Numbered from the stretch's first letter, positions 1 through 7,824 are shown. The stretch: 64,000 bases of DNA from Candidatus Obscuribacterales bacterium (GCA_031292355.1 JARLHI010000048.1:62001-126000); one strand, 5' to 3'. The notes: generated by a model not told the origin, from the letters alone. A program made the numbers and translations.

Positions 1-1
1 T

Positions 2-1480
2 CAGCCAGCCAATCAACTAATCGTTGGCAGCCACAATCTTGGTTTAATTTCCTGGGACATAGGCGTAATATCAGCCGTCGTTGGTTTATTCGGCGCGATG
101 AGAAGCAGCACCAGTAAAAGACTTTTCCCATTCTTGATGATCTGGATTGCCCTATCGCTCGCCCCGGTCTACAAGATTTTTTCGATTTCAATGGATTTGC
201 AAAGCAGTCGCCTGGCCTACCTAGTCACTGCTCCATTGTCGATTCTCCTAGCCTGGGGACTATCTGAAGGATCGACTCTTTTCTCGTCGTCAAAGAGGCC
301 CACAGTAAAACGAATCTTTTCTGGTGCGGCAGTATTATTTCTCTGTGGTGCCTTTTTTCTTCTCTTTAAAAATAATGATGCCTGGCGTAATGCTGGTCTC
401 GAAATGAATGCAATACGAGAGGATCTCGCGCATGTATACGAGCACATAGATGACGATCCTCAGACGCTTTTATTGGGCATACCCGATCAACAAAAAGGTG
501 CATACGAAGGTCGCAATGCGGTTCCTGAAATGTTGCAGCGTCCGCAATTTCCACGCGACCTAAAAAATTGTATTGCCTTTGATTCGGCGATGCCCATTTT
601 ACCTTTTGCATACTTGCGTAAATCACTGGCTGAAAATACAGACAAAGCGAAAATTCTGCTCTGGGATCAAGAACACAAAAAGTGGCTGAAAATCGCCAAA
701 GAGGCATCGGCAAGCGGAGATGCGAAAACCCAAATAAATCTCGACTCGCAAGCAATTCAATCACATAGCAAAATTGAGCGAAAGCACAATATTCAAACAA
801 TTAGCTTCGAAAATTTAGACTATGGCGATACTGATTTTCTCTTCGTAGAAATGGCGCAAAATCTAGCAAGCGAGATGCGGGGCAAAAAATCGCAAGCAAT
901 AACACTGGCTTTTACAAATCAACTAAGTCACACGACTAAAGCGCCGGTAAACATCAGCGGACACGAATTATCTATAGACGGTAAGCGCGGTTTCGTGTTC
1001 GCCTTGCGCGCCTGCCCATATTGGGTGTTTGGTAGACATGCCGAAAACATTGAAATTCATCTGCCTTCTTCGCTTGTTGTCACGTCTATTAAGAGCATGA
1101 CCGAAAGAGAGCTGATGCCTCAACTCTATTTCGCCAACTCAGGATTTTTAGGCACTAAGGGCTTTACTCATCTCTCCAGTAAAGACCCTAAAACAATTTT
1201 GACTTGCACCAGCAATGATGTTCCTGGTGCTAAAACATTCGCTCTCGAAATAATTAGACCCAATTTGTTTCTCGCCACAAACGACCAGAACGCACCCGAA
1301 GCTTCACGTCTACAGCTTCGGCTCATCAAAAGCGCAAACAAAACGGGCGACATTATTTTAGAGCGTAAAGACTTTCCAACGCCCGGAATCTATCAGGCAC
1401 GACTGTTCGCTCTCGACGCAAAAGGCGACTCAGTTGGAGTGGCTGGCGATCACATCGACATTGCCGTTGAGCCAGATTAA
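2..1480 (+). CDS. C-terminal part of a multi-pass membrane protein (GT-C/GT39-like), 5' end outside window
   Basis: The reading frame is open from base 2 with no stop upstream of the in-frame ATG at 98, so this is the 3' part of a longer gene. After that ATG there are three hydrophobic segments (about residues 9-28, 40-57 and 72-90), then a soluble region of about 360 residues with no motif I recognise. The stretch DLQSSRLAYLVTAP just before the second hydrophobic segment resembles the R-x-L-Y-L-P pattern in the last membrane segments of GT39/TMTC-type glycosyltransferase-like proteins. That comparison is weak. The soluble tail is probably extracytoplasmic. The stop codon overlaps the end of a small minus-strand ORF. 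Function is unknown; a glycosyltransferase-like membrane protein is the best guess. Confidence 0.6.
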   Translation, partial: QPANQLIVGSHNLGLISWDIGVISAVVGLFGAMRSSTSKRLFPFLMIWIALSLAPVYKIFSISMDLQSSRLAYLVTAPLSILLAWGLSEGSTLFSSSKRPTVKRIFSGAAVLFLCGAFFLLFKNNDAWRNAGLEMNAIREDLAHVYEHIDDDPQTLLLGIPDQQKGAYEGRNAVPEMLQRPQFPRDLKNCIAFDSAMPILPFAYLRKSLAENTDKAKILLWDQEHKKWLKIAKEASASGDAKTQINLDSQAIQSHSKIERKHNIQTISFENLDYGDTDFLFVEMAQNLASEMRGKKSQAITLAFTNQLSHTTKAPVNISGHELSIDGKRGFVFALRACPYWVFGRHAENIEIHLPSSLVVTSIKSMTERELMPQLYFANSGFLGTKGFTHLSSKDPKTILTCTSNDVPGAKTFALEIIRPNLFLATNDQNAPEASRLQLRLIKSANKTGDIILERKDFPTPGIYQARLFALDAKGDSVGVAGDHIDIAVEPD

Positions 1481-1647
1481 GGCTTCTTTAGCCTGAAAAC
1501 TTGAAACAACGACCAAAGGAAAACTATCAGGGTCAGAAACATGACCATTTGGAGGGCTGATTCGCCTTCAGGAGCGACACACGTGGCTGATTCCAGGAAC
1601 CACGCAATACCCGACAATACACAAGTAGAAATCGCAAAATCTCTCAC
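1477..1647 (-). CDS. Possible small two-segment membrane protein (56 aa, GTG start)
   Basis: A minus-strand frame starts at GTG 1647 and ends at TAA 1477, giving 56 residues with two hydrophobic stretches (about residues 4-18 and 31-50) and a basic end (FRLKKP). It lies 45 nt downstream of the Rieske-like gene in the same direction and an in-frame TAA lies just upstream of the GTG. The stop overlaps the stop region of the convergent membrane-protein gene. There is no clear ribosome binding site, so it may depend on readthrough transcription from the Rieske-like gene. No family recognised. It could also be a chance ORF. Confidence 0.4.
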   Translation of the reverse strand: MRDFAISTCVLSGIAWFLESATCVAPEGESALQMVMFLTLIVFLWSLFQVFRLKKP

Positions 1648-1692
1648 GAGTTACAGCCTGACGCCGAGTTGAAACAGGCTTTGTTCAAGAGC

Positions 1693-2328
1693 TCAAGCAA
1701 TGCCAACCTGCTCAAAACCATCTATGCTAATCCAATCTCCGTTGCGACTTATACTAAATTGGCGCGCAGAATAACGCGCTGCTCCGCATGACGCACGCCC
1801 ATTGTTGCCAATGTCAAAGACGCTTTTATCGTAAGAGCAAATAAGACTTGGAGTTTTGGCATACCCGATGCAGTAGCCTTTACAGCTCTTATCGACGCAA
1901 CCGCAGGAACCGTCGGCAGCTGGAAGAACAAAATTCAGAACGTGGTCACGATGTTTAGGGCAGATGCGGCTGAATGCAACGATTTGATTCTTTCCTGTTC
2001 GGATGACGAAACCGGGAATTTTACGGACTTCATATTGTTCGGGGTTGAAGACCAGATATTTCATCGGCATCATAAATGGTATGCAGGTCCAGACATCTGC
2101 CAGGTCACGCAGATTGAATAGAGGTGGCTTGTCTGCAGTTGGTAAATCAGCAGATTGAAAGAAATTACCGGCTTTCATCGTTGGTTTCAAGAACCGCATC
2201 ACAGGCGATGAAAAAAGCCCCAATGAAACGACTAGCGGTGCGCTGGCCATAACTTTTAGGAGTGTTCGGCGATGCAGTAATGTCTGGGAATCGTCGTCGT
2301 GCTCGGTCTCGTCCGCGTTGTCGACCAT
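1693..2328 (-). CDS. Tat-targeted Rieske-like protein with altered cluster ligands
   Basis: The 211-aa protein begins with a twin-arginine signal/anchor: R20-R21 in HRRTLLKVM, followed by a hydrophobic stretch to about residue 45. The C-terminal half has the outline of a Rieske domain: AFSRIC at 118-123, SLICSYDKSVFD at 161-172, then a Gly/Ala-rich turn and a closing beta strand. The 2Fe-2S ligands do not match the family rule. Box I is C123-P-K-H126 instead of C-x-H, and box II is C164-S-Y-D167 instead of C-x-x-H. An insertion between the boxes carries four Cys (142, 144, 149, 153). It may bind an altered cluster, another metal, or nothing. GGTGGGGG lies a few bases before the ATG. Rieske fold fairly likely; electron-transfer role uncertain. 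Confidence 0.7.
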   Translation of the reverse strand: MVDNADETEHDDDSQTLLHRRTLLKVMASAPLVVSLGLFSSPVMRFLKPTMKAGNFFQSADLPTADKPPLFNLRDLADVWTCIPFMMPMKYLVFNPEQYEVRKIPGFVIRTGKNQIVAFSRICPKHRDHVLNFVLPAADGSCGCVDKSCKGYCIGYAKTPSLICSYDKSVFDIGNNGRASCGAARYSARQFSISRNGDWISIDGFEQVGIA

Positions 2329-2363
2329 AACTAAACCCCCACCGTAGAATAGAGTTTAATTTC

Positions 2364-2369
2364 ATTATA
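2364..2369 (-). promoter_or_regulatory. -10 element upstream of the Rieske-like gene
   Basis: On the minus strand a perfect TATAAT lies 36 nt upstream of the Rieske-like start codon. No good -35 hexamer is seen 16-18 bases further upstream, so only the -10 half is supported. Confidence 0.4.
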
Positions 2370-2467
2370 GACTGCGAACGACTACGCCATTGTTTTCCCA
2401 GATCTCAATCATCCGCTAAACCATCAAGCACGAAGCACTTTCGGGTTTGCAACCAACTGCAAACTTC

Positions 2468-3223
2468 TTACTTATCCATGTCGCCCAAAGTCTTCAGACG
2501 ATGCAAAACGCCTCTTAGCAAATCGCTCTCTCGTTTCGTCGGCAACGCCCTTTTATAAAATTGACGTAGTTGTCCAATCACCAGATCTTTATTGTGCGCA
2601 CGTGAAAATTGAATTTTTTCCAGGACTTGCGAGAGTTGCTCAAATAATTCCCGCTCATCATCTGCTGTCGTGAGCAAATCAGTGCTCGCGCTAACCGCAT
2701 CGCCTGAACTCTCACTATCAGTTGTAGTGCAAAACTTACTGATCTCGTAAGCCAGAATGCAAGCTGCCTGCGAAACGTTCAGTGATGGAAAAAGCGGATT
2801 GGTTGGAATGCGAACCTGCACATTGCAAATTGCCAGCTCGTCGATACTCAAACCATTTCGTTCGTCACCAAGAACAATTGCAACTTTATTTGTCGACTCA
2901 AGATTTTGCGCTGCTGCTCGCTCTAAAAATTGCGGCAGCGACTCTAGAGGCTGACTGCGCTGTTGTCCAGATGATGTGCCAACCACCAGATTCAAATCCG
3001 CAACAGCTTCCGGCAAAGACGAAAACACTTCTGCCGCTTTCAAAATATCGAAAGCATCGACAGCCATTTTGCGTGCTTCAGCATCTTTATAGTTGCGCGG
3101 CGCATCAACCAGACGTAGCTTTTCAAAGCCAAAGTTTTTCATCAAACGCGCAGTCGCACCGATATTACCCAGAAAAACTGGACGCACCAGAACAAAATAA
3201 ATATTGGCTTGATTGAGCTGCAT
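2468..3223 (-). CDS. trmJ: tRNA (cytidine/uridine-2'-O-)-methyltransferase, TrmJ-like
   Basis: A SPOUT-class 2'-O-ribose methyltransferase of 251 aa. The three knot motifs are all present: NIGATARLMKNFGF near residue 20, VAIVLGDERNGLS near 114-126, and FPSLNVSQAACILAYE near 145-160. The C-terminal extension with FSRAHNKDLVIGQLRQFYKR is typical of TrmJ rather than TrmL or TrmH. The family methylates the ribose of position 32 in several tRNAs using S-adenosylmethionine. It ends 17 nt upstream of nothing else in its direction except the gap before the Rieske-like gene, and it starts 18 nt after the stop side of the OmpA-domain gene (3242), so the two may be co-transcribed. Confidence 0.85.
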   Translation of the reverse strand: MQLNQANIYFVLVRPVFLGNIGATARLMKNFGFEKLRLVDAPRNYKDAEARKMAVDAFDILKAAEVFSSLPEAVADLNLVVGTSSGQQRSQPLESLPQFLERAAAQNLESTNKVAIVLGDERNGLSIDELAICNVQVRIPTNPLFPSLNVSQAACILAYEISKFCTTTDSESSGDAVSASTDLLTTADDERELFEQLSQVLEKIQFSRAHNKDLVIGQLRQFYKRALPTKRESDLLRGVLHRLKTLGDMDK

Positions 3224-3241
3224 TTTGTTTAACTAGGCCAA

Positions 3242-4399
3242 TTATCTGGCTGTAATTCGAAACACAACACGTCGATTCTTTTCTCGGCCTGCATTTGTAG
3301 CATTCGTTGCAACAGGCTTGGTGAAGCCAAAGCCAATTGGTTGCAAGCGCGATGAGTCGACACCAGCATTCACCAGATAATCACGCACTGCTTTTGCTCT
3401 TCTATCCGACAAACTCATATTGTATGCAGCCGTTCCGATTGTGCATGTGTGCCCCTGCACTTCGATTTTAATAGCAGGATTAGCCGCCAAATATTTCGCG
3501 ATTTCATTGAGAATTGGCTTGGCTTGCGGTCTTAGCTTGGCCGAGTCAAAATCAAATTGAATTGCATTTGTGGTGGCAATACCATTATTCTTCAAATCTT
3601 TGACGATTCGTTTGCCTTCGCGCATGCCGCTGTTATCGCCGGCAAGCCCATTGGCATAAACAAAAATTGGTGGTTCCCAAACAAAAGGACCGGTGCCTTT
3701 GAGCAAGATTGGGAATTTTGGATTATCCAAAATCGAGTAAGTCCAACCATTATTCGCTTGAGCTTGGATGGCTCTCACTGACACCTTTTTCTCGTCCACC
3801 ATGATAGGAACAGTTTCGCTGCCGACTGCTTTCAAATAATGCGGCAAAGGCACAGATTCTTTGTGATTGACCATTGGACTATATGGTCCATCAGTTTCAA
3901 ATTCAGCTGCTTGACCGGCCTTTATCTGGCGAAACAGTTCATCCGATAGGCGAATGGCATTTGTATATCCAACGAGAGTATTACGTTGTTGATTAGCATA
4001 GAAGAAACTGACTTTATGTGATTTGGCGAAATCCGCCTTATCAACGGCACGCACGCCTTCAGCATTTATGGGATCAGTAAACGACCATTTAAAACTGTAT
4101 GCGGCATCACTTTTTCCTTCCATGGCTACGACCATATTGTGGTCCGGCAACGGCTTGCAATGCTGATCGCATGAATGAGAAACAGGAAAACAAAGTGACA
4201 GATCATTACGCAACATCAATTTGTTGGTGTAGTCAGGCAGATTCTCGGTACCAGCAGTTGAAGGGGCTTGCGCACTTCCAGTTTTAGGATCACCGACGAG
4301 AGCGTCTGCCATCACCTGCGTTTCTTGAAACTTTGCCAATACAGAAAAAGAAAACAAAGAAATCACAGCTAAAACATATATGAGAAATCGTGTTTTCAT
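3242..4399 (-). CDS. OmpA-family peptidoglycan-binding outer-envelope protein
   Basis: 385 aa with a Sec signal peptide (MKTRFLIYVLAVISLFSFSV), a middle region of about 250 residues that I do not recognise, and a C-terminal OmpA domain at about 275-385. The domain shows FDFDSAKLRP, then GHTCTIG, N-x-x-LSDRRAKAV, and GFG...P and NRRVVF at the end. In most OmpA domains the second motif is GHTD, whose Asp binds diaminopimelate together with the Arg of LS-x-x-RA. Here the Asp is Cys and the Arg is kept. It probably attaches the outer envelope to the cell wall. AAAAGG lies about 11 nt upstream of the ATG. Confidence 0.85.
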   Translation of the reverse strand: MKTRFLIYVLAVISLFSFSVLAKFQETQVMADALVGDPKTGSAQAPSTAGTENLPDYTNKLMLRNDLSLCFPVSHSCDQHCKPLPDHNMVVAMEGKSDAAYSFKWSFTDPINAEGVRAVDKADFAKSHKVSFFYANQQRNTLVGYTNAIRLSDELFRQIKAGQAAEFETDGPYSPMVNHKESVPLPHYLKAVGSETVPIMVDEKKVSVRAIQAQANNGWTYSILDNPKFPILLKGTGPFVWEPPIFVYANGLAGDNSGMREGKRIVKDLKNNGIATTNAIQFDFDSAKLRPQAKPILNEIAKYLAANPAIKIEVQGHTCTIGTAAYNMSLSDRRAKAVRDYLVNAGVDSSRLQPIGFGFTKPVATNATNAGREKNRRVVFRITAR

Positions 4400-4577
4400 T
4401 CTGCCAATTGCCTTTTGTTCTTGCTCAGTGCGTATCTTGCGGAGAAGTTGTCATAGTAACAGATGCCAATTACTCTCTTTGCTCCGCTCGCGTGAAAGTT
4501 CCTAAAGGTGAAAGAGGCTCAAGCTCTGTAGAATCGTGAAATTAGAACCAACCGCATCCGCCAGACGAGGACCAACA

Positions 4578-5189
4578 GTGCTTCATCATCTTATCGATCC
4601 GATTTTGCAAATGATTCGCGATTGCGTCGCGCAATGGGGCTACATTGGCGTAGCGGTGATGATGGCAATTGAGTCGGCTAACATTCCGTTACCAAGTGAA
4701 GCGATCATGCCAACAGCAGGCATCCTCGTACAGACCGGCAAAATGAATATTCATCTTGCAGCTCTAGCTGGAGCTATCGGCTGCTTGCTCGGCTCTATTC
4801 CTTCATATTTTCTTGGTCTCATTGGTGGTCGTCCTTTCTTGAAGAAATATGGACACTTCCTTTTGTTACGCGAAAAAGATATGGAACTAGCTGACAAATG
4901 GGTCGACAAATACGGTGACATCACTTTCTTTGTTTGCAGAATGTTGCCAGTAGTGCGCACATTCATTTCGTTTCCCGCAGGCGTTCTTAAAGCGCACTTC
5001 GGCATGTTCTGCCTGTTCACCTTTATAGGTTCGCTTGCCTGGTGCTATTTCCTCACCTGGGTGGGCATTAAGTTCGGCGAAAACATGGAAGTTTTCGTCA
5101 ATATTTGGCACAAATTCGATATCGCAATAGTATTAGTAGTGGTGGCAGGCTTTGGCTACTACTTGTATCGCCATCTCAAAAAAGACTGA
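4578..5189 (+). CDS. DedA/VTT-family membrane protein
   Basis: A DedA (SNARE-associated, VTT) integral membrane protein. Visible features are ESANIPLPSEAIMP, the amphipathic re-entrant region, FFVCRMLPVVRTFISFPAG (the F/Y-x-x-R...P...R signature) and several hydrophobic spans including a C-terminal one ending in YYLYRHLKKD. DedA proteins move lipid carriers such as undecaprenyl phosphate or phospholipids across the membrane. I chose GTG 4578 because GAGG at 4567-4570 sits 7 nt before it. An upstream in-frame GTG at 4536 has no ribosome binding site, and ATG 4611 is another option. Convergent with the small gene that ends at 5205. Confidence 0.85.
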   Translation: MLHHLIDPILQMIRDCVAQWGYIGVAVMMAIESANIPLPSEAIMPTAGILVQTGKMNIHLAALAGAIGCLLGSIPSYFLGLIGGRPFLKKYGHFLLLREKDMELADKWVDKYGDITFFVCRMLPVVRTFISFPAGVLKAHFGMFCLFTFIGSLAWCYFLTWVGIKFGENMEVFVNIWHKFDIAIVLVVVAGFGYYLYRHLKKD

Positions 5190-5199
5190 GTCTTTTTTT
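5178..5199. terminator. Possible bidirectional terminator between convergent genes
   Basis: AAAAAAGAC (5178-5186), loop TGA (the DedA stop codon), then GTCTTTTTT (5190-5198) form a 9-bp AT-rich hairpin ending in a T-run on either strand. It lies between convergent stops at 5189 and 5205. The stem is weak. Confidence 0.45.
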
Positions 5200-5204
5200 A
5201 CCGA

Positions 5205-5612
5205 CTATTTTTTATACTGACGACGTCTGGTGTCTTGTCTGATTTCCAGTAAGTCTTCCAGCAGCGCCTGACGCTCTGGGCCGTCCCAACGTCTCAGCCA
5301 ATCGGTAATGGCGTGTTGAATCATGCCGCTCTTATCAGGTGAATGAGCGCCGTAGAGCCGCTTCAATTCAAGCCAGATTGACTGGAGAGCAGCCAGTTGC
5401 TCTGCCGGCAGTTTGACAGTATAGGCAACAAATTTGCGATTGCTGCCGGGAAAATTTTGTTTGATTGGCAAATCTGGTAAATTCGCGAGATTATTCCGTT
5501 GACTGGCAGAAGGCGCAGTCAATTCTAATTGCGTGGCGTCATTGTCGTCGCCAGCAGAAAATATTTTCTCGTCTTCTGGATCAGGTCGATCGTTCAAATT
5601 ATTTTGATCCAT
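5205..5612 (-). CDS. Putative ribbon-helix-helix-like protein with 12-bp repeats upstream
   Basis: 135 aa from ATG 5612. The first 60 residues are polar and probably disordered. The rest has a strand-like segment (KFVAYTVKLPAEQLAALQSI) followed by two helices, the last being SGMIQHAITDWLRRW. This resembles the strand-helix-helix pattern and the 'K-S-x-I-I-x-x-A-I-x-x-W-L' motif of MetJ/Arc DNA-binding proteins, with a longer linker than usual. The assignment is inference. No ribosome binding site is evident. An in-frame ATG at 5702 would add 30 residues encoded mostly by the tandem repeats. If it binds DNA, the repeats directly upstream are the obvious target. Confidence 0.5.
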   Translation of the reverse strand: MDQNNLNDRPDPEDEKIFSAGDDNDATQLELTAPSASQRNNLANLPDLPIKQNFPGSNRKFVAYTVKLPAEQLAALQSIWLELKRLYGAHSPDKSGMIQHAITDWLRRWDGPERQALLEDLLEIRQDTRRRQYKK

Positions 5613-5613
5613 T

Positions 5614-5654
5614 CTTGTACTTGTCTTGTACTTGCTCTTGTACTTGTTCTTGCA
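5614..5654. repeat. Tandem 11/12-bp repeats just upstream of the RHH-like start
   Basis: Three units, CTTGTACTTGT (5614-5624), CTTGTACTTGCT (5625-5636) and CTTGTACTTGTT (5637-5648), followed by a partial CTTG. They end one base before the ATG at 5612 of the minus-strand gene. One unit is 11 bp, so the repeat breaks a reading frame. They may be operator iterons for the adjacent gene product. Confidence 0.6.
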
Positions 5655-5804
5655 TCGTCCTGATTCTATCAAGTTATCTGCGTTTTGATTTAAAAGAAGC
5701 ATCGCTGAAGACAGTGCCTTTATGACGAATGGCGTTTGAGCACTCCCAAAAAACGCTTTTTGCCGTTTTAATATTCGAGCATCCCGAAACCGGCACAGGG
5801 AAAT

Positions 5805-5832
5805 GCGTTACCACTTTCTTTCGTGGTAACGC
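5805..5832. repeat. Perfect 10-bp inverted repeat in an intergenic region
   Basis: GCGTTACCAC (5805-5814) and GTGGTAACGC (5823-5832) are exact reverse complements with an 8-nt spacer. It lies 75 nt past the msrA stop and upstream of the RHH-like gene. There is no T-run on either side, so it does not look like an intrinsic terminator; an operator or RNA hairpin is possible. The stretch 5703-5906 holds no convincing gene. Confidence 0.5.
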
Positions 5833-5906
5833 CGGATGGAAGGCTGAACTGGTCAGAGCGCTTTTATTAAATTACAAAAACGCCAATTTCACCACTGTTC
5901 CAGTGC

Positions 5907-6473
5907 TTAGAGGTGAACGGCACAGGCATCAGCACCACCATGCTTTTCAACATAGCGTTGATGATATTCTTCGGCTTTATAGAAGGGCCCGGCTGGCAAA
6001 ATTTGAGTGACTATTGGCCGTTTGACTTTCCCGCTTGCAGCAAGCTTTTGCTCGGAAGCAAGTGCTGCAGCCTTTTGTTCGGCTGAATGATAAAAGATAG
6101 CCGAACGATATTGCTCACCATGATCGGGCCCTTGTGCGTTAACTGTGGTTGGATCGTGGTTTTCCCAGAAGACATTAAGCAATTCGCCATAACTCACTTT
6201 CTTTGGATCGTATTTGACCTCAACGGACTCAGCATGGTGAGTGGAGCCCGAACAGACATCTTCGTATGTGGGATCTTTTGTCGTTCCACCGGTATAGCCG
6301 CAAGTTACGTCATCAACACCTTTGACATGGCGGAAAACATTCTCTACGTGCCAGAAGCATCCTGCAGAGAAAGTCGCGGTATCTAATTGCGCAGGGCTGT
6401 CCGGCGATGCTTCGACTTTGACCGTGCCAAACAAGACAAGCACCCAGAAAAGGAAGATAAGACTCCTGCACAT
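5907..6473 (-). CDS. msrA: Peptide methionine sulfoxide reductase MsrA, exported
   Basis: 188 aa. An N-terminal hydrophobic signal ([21 protein letters not shown]) is followed by the MsrA domain. The catalytic motif is GCFWHVE with Cys at about residue 39, next to CGYTGG, THAE-like THHAESVEV, and the family motifs [22 protein letters not shown] (seen here as [16 protein letters not shown]). MsrA reduces the S-form of methionine sulfoxide in proteins, using thioredoxin-like donors. The export signal suggests repair of periplasmic or envelope proteins. C-terminal Cys (DACAV) may be the resolving cysteine. A monocistronic gene by context. Confidence 0.93.
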   Translation of the reverse strand: MCRSLIFLFWVLVLFGTVKVEASPDSPAQLDTATFSAGCFWHVENVFRHVKGVDDVTCGYTGGTTKDPTYEDVCSGSTHHAESVEVKYDPKKVSYGELLNVFWENHDPTTVNAQGPDHGEQYRSAIFYHSAEQKAAALASEQKLAASGKVKRPIVTQILPAGPFYKAEEYHQRYVEKHGGADACAVHL

Positions 6474-6569
6474 ATGGCCCCATGCTCCTATAATGGCAAC
6501 TCAGCGCTCATGGCTGTCTTTCCATGATAACGACTTGTTTGCAAAAAAAAGACAATGGTCGGCGCAACG

Positions 6570-6596
6570 CTGACAACAATTTAGTGATGGCATAAT
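6570..6596 (+). promoter_or_regulatory. Putative promoter of the VirB8-like orphan gene
   Basis: CTGACA (6570-6575) and extended -10 TGGCATAAT (CATAAT 6591-6596) with a 15-nt spacer. The start would be near 6603, giving a leader of about 100 nt before ATG 6705. Confidence 0.35.
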
Positions 6597-6634
6597 AGGT
6601 TGAGGACCCAGCAAAAAACTGTAAAACTGCAATT

Positions 6635-6669
6635 GTTCTCCTTTTCATGGGAGAACCACCATAAGGAGG
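6635..6669 (+). promoter_or_regulatory. Leader hairpin and orphan Shine-Dalgarno-like AAGGAGG
   Basis: GTTCTCC (6635-6641) and GGAGAAC (6650-6656) can form a 7-bp hairpin with an 8-nt loop. Seven nt later comes AAGGAGG (6663-6669), a near-perfect ribosome binding site that is 35 nt from the ATG at 6705 and has no convincing start codon at the right distance. It may act in leader control or may be chance. Confidence 0.35.
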
Positions 6670-6704
6670 GTTGATTTTTCAGGGTGGGAAAGTAATATCA
6701 CACC

Positions 6705-7526
6705 ATGACTACCTCAACCAGATATATCGAAAACCCAGCCGAATCAATGACAAATTCGTCGCTCGACCCCTCAAGTAATCCTTCTGGGCAGCCTGATCCA
6801 AGTGCCCGCTTAAACCCGGAAGCACGCTTTGCGCCAGACCCCATGGCTCGCGAGGCCTTTCGACCTGCAGCAAATGCCGGTCCAAATGCTTTTGACCGCA
6901 GTCGGGCCCCTGCAGGAGCACCAGTTGGGCCAGCCGCAATGGTGCAAAATCTGCTTAAAAACAAGATTTTGATCGGGCTAATTCTGGTATTCCTCTTTAT
7001 ATTCACAGTCGGTCAATTTTATTCAAGCAATGAATCGAACATTGCCGCTCAAAAGGTTGCCGCCGTTACGCCTCCAGCCCAGGCCCTTGCGCCCAGAACT
7101 TTGCGTCCAACCCAGCAAGCAATAACGCCGACTGGATTGACGCCTGATATGGCACAGAAATTTGTCGCGTGGTGGATCGGCAAGTCGATGGACTATCGTG
7201 CCGCTACTGCCACAAACAGTCACAACGAAGCTTTTGCATGGATGACCCCGCAAGCGGTCAAAGCCTTCAAAGAATCACTATGGTCTCCGCAAATCGCCGC
7301 GGGCATTACTCAGGGGCAGGTCAGTGCTGCTTTTCAAGCTGTTTCAATCCAACCCCAAGCAATCAACCCAGATGGCTCGATTGTTGTCACTGTGCTTGGC
7401 ACCTTGATTATTCAAGAAGCCAATAATCCCACCCCAGCCAGCCAACAAATCGTCGTTGATTTCCTTGTAAAAAAGGACACAAATGGCTATCGCATCGCTG
7501 GTTTGTATAATCGAACTTCACGCTAA
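6705..7526 (+). CDS. Orphan VirB8/NTF2-like bitopic membrane protein
   Basis: 273 aa. Residues 1-80 are rich in Pro, Asn, Ala and Arg and look disordered and cytoplasmic. One transmembrane segment follows at about 86-106 (ILIGLILVFLFIFTVGQFY). After a Pro/Ala linker, residues 145-273 form a single domain with FVAWWIGKSMDYRAAT, MTPQAVKAF and a run of strands ending in VVDFLVKKDTNGYRIAGLY. The layout (short inside, one TM, NTF2-like fold outside) is that of VirB8/TraE T4SS components; sequence similarity is only suggestive. It is some 50 kb from the VirB4 block. A weak hairpin CGCTAAA/TTTAGCG (7521-7537) overlaps its stop. Confidence 0.55.
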   Translation: MTTSTRYIENPAESMTNSSLDPSSNPSGQPDPSARLNPEARFAPDPMAREAFRPAANAGPNAFDRSRAPAGAPVGPAAMVQNLLKNKILIGLILVFLFIFTVGQFYSSNESNIAAQKVAAVTPPAQALAPRTLRPTQQAITPTGLTPDMAQKFVAWWIGKSMDYRAATATNSHNEAFAWMTPQAVKAFKESLWSPQIAAGITQGQVSAAFQAVSIQPQAINPDGSIVVTVLGTLIIQEANNPTPASQQIVVDFLVKKDTNGYRIAGLYNRTSR

Positions 7527-7584
7527 ATTATTTAGCGACTAACAGTTGACGCAATCAAAATACACAGCAGAAGCTTCTGCTGAT

Positions 7585-7612
7585 TTGGTCGTCCAATTCT
7601 TTGTGGTAATAT
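7585..7612 (+). promoter_or_regulatory. Promoter of tRNA-Phe
   Basis: TTGGTC (7585-7590), 16-nt spacer, TAATAT (7607-7612) with a TG two to three bases before it. Transcription would begin near 7619, 31 nt before the tRNA. Confidence 0.6.
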
Positions 7613-7649
7613 ATCAACCTCATTCACGCGAACAACGTGATGCTTTTGT

Positions 7650-7725
<76 letters not shown>

Positions 7726-7741
7726 CTTTTAAACCATCAAT

Positions 7742-7776
7742 AAGACCTTGCGCCAAAAGCTGCAAGGTCTTTTTAT
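7742..7776 (+). terminator. Rho-independent terminator after tRNA-Phe
   Basis: AAGACCTTGC (7742-7751), a 10-nt loop, and GCAAGGTCTT (7762-7771) form a perfect 10-bp stem followed by TTTAT. Confidence 0.85.
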
Positions 7777-7824
7777 ATCTCAGCCTCTATCCAAGCCTCG
7801 ATGCAAGCGTCAGATCAAACATCA

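Noticed and set aside
5614..5654. Possible CRISPR or microsatellite
   Set aside because: Units are only 11-12 bp and contiguous, with no spacers and no cas genes.
5729..6010. 93-aa plus-strand ORF
   Set aside because: Its second half is antisense to msrA and the first half spans the inverted repeat; no ribosome binding site and no family.
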